NCBI GenBank assembly: GCA_964393115.1
Contig: CAYMST010000163.1
Location: 1 to 10,959, forward strand
From: CAYMST01 sp964393115
GTDB taxonomy: Bacteria; Bacteroidota; Bacteroidia; Cytophagales; Cyclobacteriaceae
Length of the DNA: 10,959 nucleotides
Direction of reading: 5' to 3'
The translations under genes and the position numbers were made by a program. The notes beneath the pieces are model-generated. The model was not told the DNA's origin. It was given only the letters and a program-made list of their open reading frames with translations, and searched no databases. Below, piece after piece: positions 1 through 6,535 of this stretch; position 1 is the stretch's first letter; each line of letters opens with the position of its first letter.

Positions 1-205
1 CAGGGTTAAAGACATTTATTTTTCTATCCAAAATACTTTCAATACTTTTCACAAAGTCATCTATGAAGACTCTGCAATCGACATATAAGCTCTTTGAGTC
101 AGCATCATAAGTAATCCTTGAAGCCGTTAGCTTGATAGGGTGAGCTTGTATCAAAGAGGGTAGTATGAGAAGACTAACCACAAAAACGCTAGAAAAGAGC
201 TTCAT
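1..205 (-). CDS. DUF6702-like secreted protein, N-terminal part (cut by window edge)
   Basis: The reading frame opens with ATG at 205-203 and stays open to the window edge, giving 68 residues of an incomplete protein. Residues 1-21 form a signal peptide: a basic start (MKLF), a hydrophobic core (VFVVSLLILPSLI), then a likely cut near QA/HP. The mature part begins HPIKLTASRITYDADSK and continues into a segment with RVFIDDF. This closely resembles the start of the small DUF6702 proteins of Bacteroidota, which begin HP, then a beta-strand with a Y-D/N-A-x-S/T-K-S-L core, then R-I/V-F-x-D-D-F. The function of that family is unknown to me; members are exported. A good promoter lies 50-80 bp upstream, so the gene probably has its own transcript. 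The upstream secreted-protein gene at 412-1101 points the same way, but the gap of about 200 bp argues against tight coupling. Family assignment is by recognition only. Confidence 0.75.
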   Translation of the reverse strand, partial: MKLFSSVFVVSLLILPSLIQAHPIKLTASRITYDADSKSLYVDCRVFIDDFVKSIESILDRKINVFNP

Positions 206-254
206 ATATGTCTAAGTTATAAGAATTGTATGCTTCTAGGTTCCTAAAATCACA

Positions 255-284
255 CAAAACTATGTAAGACCACCAAAAACGCAA
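255..284 (-). promoter_or_regulatory. Bacteroidota-type promoter for the DUF6702-like gene
   Basis: Read on the minus strand, TTG (284-282) is followed by 19 nt and then TAGTTTTG (262-255). This is an exact match to the -7 consensus TAnnTTTG with a usual spacing to the -33 TTG. Transcription would start near 248-250, leaving a leader of roughly 45 nt before the ATG at 205. Predicted from sequence only. Confidence 0.55.
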
Positions 285-411
285 CTTAATTGCGTTAACA
301 AAAAGTTGTTGAAGTCCATTTCGATACAGCAGCTTTTCGCTCAATTTTATTCCTATAACATTCATTTCAAGTAAAATTTTGCTGACGAAATGGAACATGA
401 CTAGCATCAAA

Positions 412-1101
412 CTATTTGTTAGGTTTATTTTTTTCAACAACTCTATATGCTCTAAAATTAACGCCTAACGAAATATTCCAGTAAAGTTCTCCTCCTTCAA
501 GATCCAAAACTTTGAAAAAATTAGGGTAATACCCTACATAAAGCTTGAGGTATCCATAGTTGATTTCTTTATCCAACATCTCGGACAAAAATGGATTATA
601 CTTTCCTTCAATATTGAATTTTAATTCGGTAACCGTTCCCAAAGTAACATTTGAAAACCGTCTACTCTTATCAAGAATATCCCCATCTTCTTGAACATTA
701 AATCGAGCTGTATAAATTCCCCCATATGGACTAAAATTGAGCCGCTTGGATTTGATTACTTTGAAACCCGTCAGCAATTCGATGTTTGATGAGTTTAGAT
801 TTCTTCCTCGATTCCATTCCGTTAGCTGAGGTAGGTCATTTTTGATGGATGAACTTATTCCCGCAAATCTCAAAATGTGGGTGTGTCTTTTATGGTTCAT
901 ACTGAGTGCAGCACTGCCAAAACATCCATCTTTGACATATTTAGATGACTCATTACTTGCATAGCACCTTCCAGTGCAGGGCCCAAGCTCTAACCCCCAA
1001 CCGTACTTATATGGTTTTAAGATTCGGGTGGAATCATTGATTTGCGAAAAACTTGCGTAGCAAACAATATAGCAGGCAATCAAGCTCAAGACATTTCTCA
1101 T
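412..1101 (-). CDS. Secreted beta-rich protein of unknown function, possible outer-membrane barrel
   Basis: This is a 229-residue protein that I do not recognise at family level. The ATG at 1101 is preferred over an upstream in-frame TTG at 1125, because the signal peptide begins directly with MRNVLSLIACYIVCYASFSQ and cleavage would fall after the FSQ typical of Bacteroidota exported proteins. The mature part alternates polar and aromatic/hydrophobic residues with many short glycine turns, for example LNFSPYGGIYTARFNV, YGYLKLYVGYYPNFFKV and LYWNISLGVNFRAYRVV. This fits amphipathic strands of a small outer-membrane barrel. Two cysteines in a CTGRC motif and a third nearby could form a disulfide. 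The last residues (VEKNKPNK) are polar, so the protein lacks the terminal aromatic residue of a classical barrel. It lies 80 bp downstream of the xylose transporter gene on the same strand. No TAnnTTTG promoter is evident in that gap, so read-through from the xylose operon is possible but unproven. Confidence 0.7.
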   Translation of the reverse strand: MRNVLSLIACYIVCYASFSQINDSTRILKPYKYGWGLELGPCTGRCYASNESSKYVKDGCFGSAALSMNHKRHTHILRFAGISSSIKNDLPQLTEWNRGRNLNSSNIELLTGFKVIKSKRLNFSPYGGIYTARFNVQEDGDILDKSRRFSNVTLGTVTELKFNIEGKYNPFLSEMLDKEINYGYLKLYVGYYPNFFKVLDLEGGELYWNISLGVNFRAYRVVEKNKPNK

Positions 1102-1181
1102 TTGACAGAAATTTTGAAGATTCAATTTATGAAAAATTGTTGATCTCGTATCGCCCTTGCTTGAAAGTCACGATTTTTCCC

Positions 1182-2573
1182 TCACATTTCTTCCAACCTT
1201 CTTCCTTTGGTTTCTTTTACATATCGAACAACAAAAAAGATGGATAGTATAGCACCTAGCGTATAAAGCCCATAAGCAAATGCCAAACCAAAAGAGGAGA
1301 GGAGCATCGGGAAGGTAAGGGTAATGATAAAATTACAAGTCCACTGCGAAAGTCCTGAAACGGCTAACCCTGAACCTCTAAGCTGGTTAGGAAACATTTC
1401 TCCCAACATGACCCACATAACTGGTCCCCAGGAGAAGTTAAAGAAGACCACATAAGCATTGGCCGAAACAAGCGCCAATATGCCCATACCATCACTTAAC
1501 TGAAGCTTATCCCAAATGTCTATTGATCCAGTGGAGAAAGCAAAAACAGTAAGCGCCAGTGTAAAACTCATCCCTAGTGATCCAATTACGAGTAGTGGTT
1601 TTCGTCCTAACCGGTCCACTAAGACTAACGCAACTAATACAGCGGCAATACTCAGCGCACCGGAAACAACATTGATGAGCAGTGCATCATTCTCACCAAA
1701 ACCAACGGCCTGCCATAGCACCGACCCATAGTAGAATACGACATTAATACCTACAAACTGTTGAAAAGCGGCAAGTCCAATTCCTACCCATACAATAGGC
1801 TTTATGCGCTTTTGGACTTGGTCATACAAGTCTTGCAGTCTTGGTTTGTGATCAGTAGCCAACGAAGCTTCAATGTCCTCCAACAGTTCTGGGGTCTGCT
1901 TCTGGCCAAAAAGCTTGGCAAGCACGGTACGAGCTGTTTCATTGCGCTCTTTAAAGACCAAGAAACGTGGGCTTTCAGGAATGAAGAAAAGCGAAATCAA
2001 GAAAACTATCGCCGGCACCAATTCCATCCAAAACATCCATCGCCAAGTCTCAAATCCCCACCAGGATACATTCTCTGCCGAACCCGAAATATCAGCAAGG
2101 ATATAATTGCTCAAGAAGGAACAGAACAATCCCGAAATAATGGCGATTTGCTGAACGGTAGTTAACGCACCTCTATAGTGCGCGGGTGCAATTTCACTTA
2201 TATAAGCAGGTGCCATAACCGATGCTGCCCCAACAGCCAATCCACCAATGATTCGGTATATAATGAACTCCAAGGAGGCAGTAGCAATACCAGAACCCCA
2301 TGCAGAAATGATAAAGAAGACGGCAGCGAGAACCAACATGGTCTTTCTGCCATAGTTATCGGCCAGTTGACCTGCAAAAAAAGCTCCCACAGCACACCCT
2401 AACAGCATCGAGGCCACATTAAAGCCGCTGGCAAGGTTTTCAGCTTCAAAGGCATTTTCTAGCCCTTTTACTGTCCCGTTGATAACTCCACTGTCGAAGC
2501 CAAAGAGGAATCCTCCAAGTGCCGCAACGCAGGTTATCCCAATGATGTAATATATATTTCCTTTAGTTTTCAT
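1182..2573 (-). CDS. xylE: XylE-like D-xylose/proton symporter (sugar porter MFS)
   Basis: This 463-residue inner-membrane transporter of the sugar porter family has 12 predicted membrane segments. Visible signatures include GFLFGFDSGV near residue 21, DNYGRK (72-77), PESPRFL (199-205) before the central loop, DRLGRK (320-325) and a C-terminal VKETKGRRLEE variant of PETKG. Positions known to bind xylose in E. coli XylE are retained: Gln in TVQQIAI (141-142), FQQFVGIN (Gln271, Gln272, Asn277), Trp387 in GPVMW and Gln410-Trp411 in SQW. Asp27 matches the XylE proton-coupling aspartate. These residues and the position after xylB and xylA support D-xylose uptake, although specificity in this family cannot be proven from sequence and glucose or arabinose remain possible. 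It starts at the ATG at 2573 without a visible Shine-Dalgarno site. The 174-175 bp gap after xylA contains two inverted repeats and no consensus promoter, so I infer it is the third gene of the operon. Confidence 0.9.
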   Translation of the reverse strand: MKTKGNIYYIIGITCVAALGGFLFGFDSGVINGTVKGLENAFEAENLASGFNVASMLLGCAVGAFFAGQLADNYGRKTMLVLAAVFFIISAWGSGIATASLEFIIYRIIGGLAVGAASVMAPAYISEIAPAHYRGALTTVQQIAIISGLFCSFLSNYILADISGSAENVSWWGFETWRWMFWMELVPAIVFLISLFFIPESPRFLVFKERNETARTVLAKLFGQKQTPELLEDIEASLATDHKPRLQDLYDQVQKRIKPIVWVGIGLAAFQQFVGINVVFYYGSVLWQAVGFGENDALLINVVSGALSIAAVLVALVLVDRLGRKPLLVIGSLGMSFTLALTVFAFSTGSIDIWDKLQLSDGMGILALVSANAYVVFFNFSWGPVMWVMLGEMFPNQLRGSGLAVSGLSQWTCNFIITLTFPMLLSSFGLAFAYGLYTLGAILSIFFVVRYVKETKGRRLEEM

Positions 2574-2670
2574 GTTGGTTCGTTAAGAAATGATCGATTC
2601 GTACAAAAAGTAATTTCAGATTTACGCTTTTATGTAATTAACTCATGGGCTTCATATCATCAGGCGAGTA

Positions 2671-2698
2671 TATTATTTATTCCCCGAATCAAATAATA
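2671..2698 (-). repeat. Hairpin-forming inverted repeat between xylA and the transporter gene
   Basis: Arms 2671-2682 and 2686-2698 pair over 12 bp with one bulged base (C2690) and a 3-nt loop; the outer eight pairs are TATTATTT/AAATAATA. In the transcribed direction it lies about 50-75 nt after the xylA stop and 98 nt before the transporter ATG. No U-run follows, so a simple intrinsic terminator is unlikely. It shares 3 nt with the next inverted repeat, so the two stems cannot both form fully. Confidence 0.55.
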
Positions 2699-2722
2699 CC
2701 ATTTGTAGTGTATAAATGGTAT
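2696..2722 (-). repeat. Perfect 9-bp inverted repeat downstream of xylA
   Basis: ATACCATTT (2696-2704) and AAATGGTAT (2714-2722) are exact inverse complements separated by 9 nt. It begins 26 nt after the xylA stop codon in the transcribed direction. It could be an mRNA 3'-end stabilising or processing stem, or an operator for a second regulator. It does not resemble the xylose operators at 5583-5671. Confidence 0.5.
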
Positions 2723-2748
2723 GAGATAAGCCAGTCGAATGAACAGTT

Positions 2749-4074
2749 TCAGACTAAATAATCATTAATCAAAGACTCGAAACGTTCTTGCTTTCCACTT
2801 ATAAGCGACGGTTCATCTCCAAACACGGCGATATCGCGCAAGTCAGCAAGGGTAAGTTTTCCTTTTTCAAAATCAGCGCCATAGCCTTGTGAAAACGAGT
2901 CGTAGCGATCCGATCGCCATTTGCGATAAGGACTTTCACCAAGAATTCGATCTGCGATCAATAAAGCTCTAGCAAAAACGTCCATACCCGAAATATGAGC
3001 AATAAAGATATCTTCTAAGTCCGTAGAATTTCTTCTGGTTTTCGCGTCAAAATTGATACCTCCTGAGGTAAAACCACCGGCTTCAAGTATCACGAGCATC
3101 TGCTCTGCCGTTTCATAAATATTGATGGGAAACTGATCTGTGTCCCAGCCATTTTGGTAATCACCACGATTGGCATCGATACTTCCTAGCATATTGGCAT
3201 CAGCAGCACACTGAAGCTCATGTTGGAAACTATGTCCCGCAAGCGTGGCATGATTTACTTCGAGGTTTAGTTTAAAATCATTGTCTAATCCGTAGTATCG
3301 TAAAAACCCAATAACCGTTTCAGCATCAAAGTCATATTGGTGCTTCGTTGGCTCCATAGGTTTTGGCTCAATCAGGAAAGTACCCTGAAAACCATTTGAC
3401 CTCGCATAATCTCTGGCCATCGTTAAAAATTGGGCTAAATGTTCCTTTTCGCGCGACATGTTGGTATTCAACAGCGACATATAGCCTTCTCGACCTCCCC
3501 AAAACACGTAGTTTTCACCACCAAGCGCTATGGTCGCATCTATGGCATTTTTCACTTGTCCACCAGCATTTGCTACAACTTGAAAGTCAGGGTTCGTAGA
3601 AGCACCATTCATATACTTTGGGTTCGAAAAGACATTAGCCGTACCCCAGAGCAACTTTATGCCTGTCTCACTTTGCTTATCCTGAGCTAGTGGAATAAGT
3701 CCGTCAAGGCGTTTTTCAATCTCCAAAACGGTTCCATCTTCCACTAGGTCGGTATCATGAAAGCACCAAAAAGGAATACTTAATTTATCGGCAAGCTCAA
3801 AAGCAGCATCTAATTTCGATTTGATGCGTGTTTCACGATCGCCAGCGCTATCCCAAGTGAAATGCTTTGTTCCGGGACCAAAAGGATCTCCACCAGTACC
3901 ACAGAGTGAATGCCAGTAGGCCATCGCAAACCGTAAGTGTTCTTTCATAGACTTACCGGCGACCAATTGACCTTCATCGTAATATTTGAAAGCAAGAGGA
4001 TTTTTGGACTCTTTACCTTCAAATTGTATTTTAGATATGCCTGAAAAATATTCCTTATTTAATACTGAATTCAT
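2749..4074 (-). CDS. xylA: Xylose isomerase
   Basis: This cytoplasmic TIM-barrel enzyme interconverts D-xylose and D-xylulose using two divalent metal ions. The 441-residue length is normal for class II (long) xylose isomerases. Catalytic and metal-binding residues are all visible: FHDTD with His106 and Asp109, FLIEPKP with Glu236 and Lys238, LEVNH with Glu272 and His275, SIDANRGD with Asp300, WDTDQFP with Asp311 and Asp313, and GGINFDAK with Asp343. The N-terminus KEYFSGISKIQFEGKESKNP is the standard family start. I chose the ATG at 4074 because it places MNSVLNKEYF at the usual family position. An in-frame ATG at 4083, 5 nt after the xylB stop, is equally legible; an upstream GTG at 4128 would overlap xylB and is unlikely. 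The tight spacing to xylB implies co-transcription and translational coupling. Confidence 0.97.
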   Translation of the reverse strand: MNSVLNKEYFSGISKIQFEGKESKNPLAFKYYDEGQLVAGKSMKEHLRFAMAYWHSLCGTGGDPFGPGTKHFTWDSAGDRETRIKSKLDAAFELADKLSIPFWCFHDTDLVEDGTVLEIEKRLDGLIPLAQDKQSETGIKLLWGTANVFSNPKYMNGASTNPDFQVVANAGGQVKNAIDATIALGGENYVFWGGREGYMSLLNTNMSREKEHLAQFLTMARDYARSNGFQGTFLIEPKPMEPTKHQYDFDAETVIGFLRYYGLDNDFKLNLEVNHATLAGHSFQHELQCAADANMLGSIDANRGDYQNGWDTDQFPINIYETAEQMLVILEAGGFTSGGINFDAKTRRNSTDLEDIFIAHISGMDVFARALLIADRILGESPYRKWRSDRYDSFSQGYGADFEKGKLTLADLRDIAVFGDEPSLISGKQERFESLINDYLV

Positions 4075-4088
4075 TGAAATCATGATCT

Positions 4089-5576
4089 TTATTTCATTTC
4101 TAATTTTTGTTTTAACGAAGCTAACCACACACCGTATGCCTGCTCATATGCATCTCTATTTAATTCGGGATTATAGGTCTTAATCACTTTTTGATCATAG
4201 AAGGCATCTTCAATCGAATCAAATATGTTAGCTCCAATACCGGCACCTATTGCTGCGCCTGTAGCACCTGTATTTTCCACAATTTGAATCTGAGCGTCGG
4301 ACAGCGTTGCTATCGTTTGTGCAAAAACTTCGGATTGGAAGAGATTATCATTTCCAGTTTTAATGACATGAAGAGAAGTACCCAGATCCTTCATGATGTT
4401 CATTCCATAGTGGAATGAAAAAGCCACTCCCTCGAGTGTCGCCCTAATCATATGGTCAAAAGTGTGTTGGTTAAAATCCATATTAGCCCAGTGGGCTCCG
4501 ATGTTTTTATTGTGCATCAACCGCTCGGCACCATTCCCAAACGGCAGAAGGTGCAAGCCATCTGCTCCGATATTGATAGAAGCTCCAAGATGATTCAATT
4601 CATCATAGGAAATATCGGACTTTAGTTGATTTCGAAGCCAACTGTAGGCTTTACCAGCTCCGTTGATACACAACAATATGCCGATAACAGGATTTTGATT
4701 ACCGTGGGTAACATGCGCGAAATTATTGACCTTATTTTCTGCATCAGCAATTAGTATATCGGTAAGCGCATACACAACACCGGAAGTTCCTGCAGTTGCT
4801 GCGACATGACCAGGAGTATTGACATTGAGGCTAAAGGCATTATTAGGTTGATCACCTGCACGATAAGCCACTATTACATCATTAGGTAGGCCAAGTTCTT
4901 GTGCTACTTCTGGTTTAATAGTCCCTTGATACCCAAAACTAGGTACTATAGGAGGTAGGAGAGAAGGTGAAATATTTAAGTGTAAAAGCAAATCTTTAGA
5001 GATAGATCGATTCTGATAATCCCAAAACATCCCCTCAGACAACCCAGATACCGTAATGTTTTTTTCTCCCGTCAGGCAATAAGCAATATAGTCGCCAGGA
5101 AGCATGATTTGATCAATACGCTCATATATGTCAGGTTCATTTTCCTGTACCCATTTTAGTTTCGAAGCCGTAAAATTACCTGGGGAGTTGAGTAATGTTG
5201 CAAGACATTTGTCCTTACCCATTTCCTCAAAAGTCCTATTTCCAATCTCAACCGCTCTGCTATCACACCATATAATGGATGGTCTAACCGGAACACCAGA
5301 CTTGTCCAAGGCTACCAAACCATGCATTTGATACGCAATACCTATAGCCTTAATATCACGAGCACTTACATTGACTTTTGACAATAAATCACGAGTGGCC
5401 TGCTTTACATTTTCCCACCACATATCTGGAGATTGTTCGGCCCAGCCATTAGAAGGAGAGTCAATTTTCATCTCCCGTTTTGGATACTGAGTAGTCTCAA
5501 TAGACCGTCGAGATAAGGCATCTACAAGCGATGCCTTCACAAAAGAACTCCCGATATCATAACCAATTAAATACAC
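4089..5576 (-). CDS. xylB: Xylulokinase (FGGY family)
   Basis: This cytoplasmic kinase phosphorylates D-xylulose with ATP to give D-xylulose-5-phosphate. The 495-residue protein shows the FGGY layout. YDIGSS (6-11) is the first phosphate-binding loop. QMHG (83-86) contains the Met-His-Gly that contacts xylulose in XylB enzymes, followed by WCDSRA (103-108). GDQPNNA has the likely catalytic base Asp242. TAGTSG (261-266) and a C-terminal glycine-rich ENTGATGAAIGAGIG (434-448) belong to the ATP site. The start is GTG at 5576; no in-frame ATG precedes MYLIGYDIGSS, which is the conserved family N-terminus. The gene is first in the operon, about 25 nt after the predicted transcription start, and its stop lies 5-14 nt before xylA. 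Expression is probably repressed by the divergent Nudix-type regulator through the operators at 5583-5671. Confidence 0.95.
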   Translation of the reverse strand: MYLIGYDIGSSFVKASLVDALSRRSIETTQYPKREMKIDSPSNGWAEQSPDMWWENVKQATRDLLSKVNVSARDIKAIGIAYQMHGLVALDKSGVPVRPSIIWCDSRAVEIGNRTFEEMGKDKCLATLLNSPGNFTASKLKWVQENEPDIYERIDQIMLPGDYIAYCLTGEKNITVSGLSEGMFWDYQNRSISKDLLLHLNISPSLLPPIVPSFGYQGTIKPEVAQELGLPNDVIVAYRAGDQPNNAFSLNVNTPGHVAATAGTSGVVYALTDILIADAENKVNNFAHVTHGNQNPVIGILLCINGAGKAYSWLRNQLKSDISYDELNHLGASINIGADGLHLLPFGNGAERLMHNKNIGAHWANMDFNQHTFDHMIRATLEGVAFSFHYGMNIMKDLGTSLHVIKTGNDNLFQSEVFAQTIATLSDAQIQIVENTGATGAAIGAGIGANIFDSIEDAFYDQKVIKTYNPELNRDAYEQAYGVWLASLKQKLEMK

Positions 5577-5582
5577 AAATGT

Positions 5583-5611
5583 TAAGTTAGTTTTATTATT
5601 AAACTAAGTAA
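5583..5611. promoter_or_regulatory. Operator O1 (imperfect 29-bp palindrome) over the xylB start site
   Basis: The right arm TAAACTAAGTAA (5600-5611) is identical to that of O2. The left arm (5583-5594) matches the inverse complement at 9 of 12 positions, with the same 5-nt spacer. It overlaps the xylB -7 box by 3 nt and covers the expected transcription start, ending just before the GTG start codon at 5576. Binding here would block xylB transcription directly. Assignment to the adjacent Nudix-type regulator is inference from position. Confidence 0.65.
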
Positions 5612-5640
5612 AAGTATAACGAAATTTGACGCTGACAAAA
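5609..5640 (-). promoter_or_regulatory. Predicted promoter of the xylB-xylA-transporter operon
   Basis: On the minus strand, TTTTG (5640-5636) is followed by 19 nt and TACTTTTA (5616-5609), a 7 of 8 match to TAnnTTTG. The start site would fall near 5602, inside operator O1, while O2 begins 3 nt beyond the -33 element, so the promoter is bracketed by the two palindromes. The spacing is the same as in the promoter at 255-284. Confidence 0.55.
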
Positions 5641-5642
5641 TA

Positions 5643-5671
5643 TTACTTAGTTTATTTTTTAAACTAAGTAA
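5643..5671. promoter_or_regulatory. Operator O2 (perfect 12-bp-arm palindrome) ahead of the regulator gene
   Basis: TTACTTAGTTTA (5643-5654) and TAAACTAAGTAA (5660-5671) are exact inverse complements around a 5-nt T spacer. It lies 20 bp before the ATG of the Nudix-type regulator and adjoins the -33 element of the opposite promoter. A weak plus-strand -7-like TATTTTTT (5653-5660) lies inside it, with TTG 24 nt upstream, which suggests autoregulation. The perfect symmetry suggests it is the stronger of the two sites. Confidence 0.7.
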
Positions 5672-5691
5672 CAAACTCATATATTAGCCTC

Positions 5692-6363
5692 ATGAAAATG
5701 ATCCATACCTCAGTAGACTGCGTCATATTTGGGTTTCAGGAGAGCGACTTGAAAGTACTTCTTATCACTAGAAAGGAGACCCCTGATCAGGGTATGATGG
5801 CACTTCCAGGAGACTTTCTGGCTCCAGATACAGACATCGACCAGTCCGCAAATAATACATTGGAGGCCATTACAGGACTTACTGATATTTATTTGGAACA
5901 AATAGGGGCCTTTGGAGCTGTAGACAGGTATCCTTTGCGAAGAGTAATTACGATAGGGTACTATGCCTTGATTAACACTGAACATTATAAACCTAAAGCT
6001 GGATATACAGCCGAAAGTTTGGATTGGGTGAGTATAGATGATTTGCCAAACCTTGCATTTGATCACAAGACTATCATAAAAGCAGGGTACGAGATCCTGA
6101 AACGAAAGATTCGATATGAACCAATAGGATTTAACCTATTGCCTGAGAAGTTCAGTCTTACAGAGCTTCAACAGTTGTATGAAGCCATCCTAGGCCACTC
6201 TTTAAACAAACGAAACTTTAGAACTAAACTAAATCAAATGAAACTACTTGTAGATACTGGTGAAAAGCAGATAGGGGTAGCACATAAGCCGGCTAAGCTT
6301 TACAAGTTTGATTCCACCGTGTATGAGAAGTTGTCTCAAGAGGGATTCTTTTTCAAATTATAA
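5692..6363 (+). CDS. NrtR-type transcriptional regulator: degenerate Nudix domain plus winged helix; probable xylose regulator
   Basis: This 223-residue cytoplasmic DNA-binding protein has two parts. Residues 1-140 form a Nudix fold. The Nudix box region GDFLAPDTDIDQ through NTLEAITGL (40-63) keeps the backbone glycine, proline and TGL, but the catalytic R-E-x-x-E-E is replaced by N-T-L-E-A-I, so hydrolysis is very unlikely. Residues 148-210 form the NrtR-type winged helix: LLPEKFSLTELQQLYEAILG, then LNKRNFRTKL and a wing ending KPAKLYKF. Bacteroidota use relatives of this architecture as sugar sensors; AraR of Bacteroides thetaiotaomicron, which responds to L-arabinose, is the established example. 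Divergence from xylB across two matching palindromes makes this the likely repressor of the xylose operon (a XylR-like role), with xylose or xylulose as the probable ligand. The first ATG (5692) is used; a second in-frame ATG lies two codons on. An automated annotation may call it simply a NUDIX hydrolase. Confidence 0.9.
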   Translation: MKMIHTSVDCVIFGFQESDLKVLLITRKETPDQGMMALPGDFLAPDTDIDQSANNTLEAITGLTDIYLEQIGAFGAVDRYPLRRVITIGYYALINTEHYKPKAGYTAESLDWVSIDDLPNLAFDHKTIIKAGYEILKRKIRYEPIGFNLLPEKFSLTELQQLYEAILGHSLNKRNFRTKLNQMKLLVDTGEKQIGVAHKPAKLYKFDSTVYEKLSQEGFFFKL

Positions 6364-6432
6364 CAACGATATCGACATAAGCAACAAGTAGTAATTAACC
6401 TAAAATAAATTCAAACCAGACATTGCAACTTT

Positions 6433-6497
6433 TAAACTCATGAAATGAATGTAAACTCAGAATCCTCATAATATCAAATTGAGGAGGAATGAGTTTA
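6433..6497 (+). promoter_or_regulatory. Leader of the GH31 gene with three TAAACTCA boxes and a possible SD-sequestering hairpin
   Basis: TAAACTCA occurs at 6433-6440 and 6452-6459 and, inverted, as TGAGTTTA at 6490-6497. The start-to-start steps are 19 and 38 bp. In RNA the second box pairs with the inverted copy over 8 bp; inside that stem TCCTC (6463-6467) can pair with GAGGA (6484-6488, or alternatively 6481-6485), which is part of a Shine-Dalgarno-like GAGGAGG. No consensus TAnnTTTG promoter was found in 6364-6570. This could be a set of protein-binding sites, an RNA switch, or both; it is prediction only. Confidence 0.4.
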
Positions 6498-6535
6498 TGG
6501 CAAATTCCGTATCGGTCGTTGAAGATCCACCTTAG
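6497..6535 (+). CDS. Possible 12-residue leader peptide ahead of the GH31 gene
   Basis: ATG at 6497 opens a short frame reading MANSVSVVEDPP and ending in TAG at 6533-6535. A strong Shine-Dalgarno-like GAGGAGG (6481-6487) lies 9 nt before the ATG, which stands out because Bacteroidota rarely rely on such sites. The stop is 8 nt before an in-frame upstream ATG (6544) of the GH31 gene, a spacing compatible with translational coupling. An alternative frame starting at 6489 (21 codons, ending 6554) would overlap that ATG. There is no homology evidence, and chance occurrence of so short an ORF is quite possible. Confidence 0.2.
   Translation: MANSVSVVEDPP

Noticed and set aside
189..440. Minus-strand ORF of 83 codons between the DUF6702-like gene and the beta-rich secreted protein gene
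   Set aside because: It overlaps the 3' end of one gene and the start of the next, has no recognisable domain, and the promoter of the DUF6702-like gene falls inside it.
1053..1247. Plus-strand ORF across the gap between the secreted protein gene and the transporter gene
   Set aside because: It is antisense to both genes at its ends, low in complexity (Ser/Phe rich) and has no domain; it is a shadow frame.
1761..2165. 134-codon plus-strand ORF inside the transporter gene
   Set aside because: It lies wholly antisense to a well-conserved MFS gene and resembles no protein I know.
2638..2648. TTAACTCATGG upstream of the transporter as a fourth copy of the GH31 leader box
   Set aside because: It lacks one A of TAAACTCA, and a similarity this short is expected by chance in AT-rich DNA.
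2574..2748. Separate promoter for the transporter gene
   Set aside because: Near matches such as TACTTTTTG (minus strand, around 2603-2611) have the wrong internal spacing and no TTG at a suitable distance.
4075..4128. Longer xylA start at GTG 4128
   Set aside because: It would add 18 residues with no counterpart in the family and overlap the xylB coding end by 40 bases.
5710..6066. 118-codon minus-strand ORF antisense to the Nudix-type regulator
   Set aside because: The plus-strand protein has clear domain conservation over the same bases; the antisense frame has none.
5692..6363. Annotation as an active Nudix hydrolase
   Set aside because: The catalytic glutamates and arginine of the Nudix box are absent and a winged-helix domain is present.
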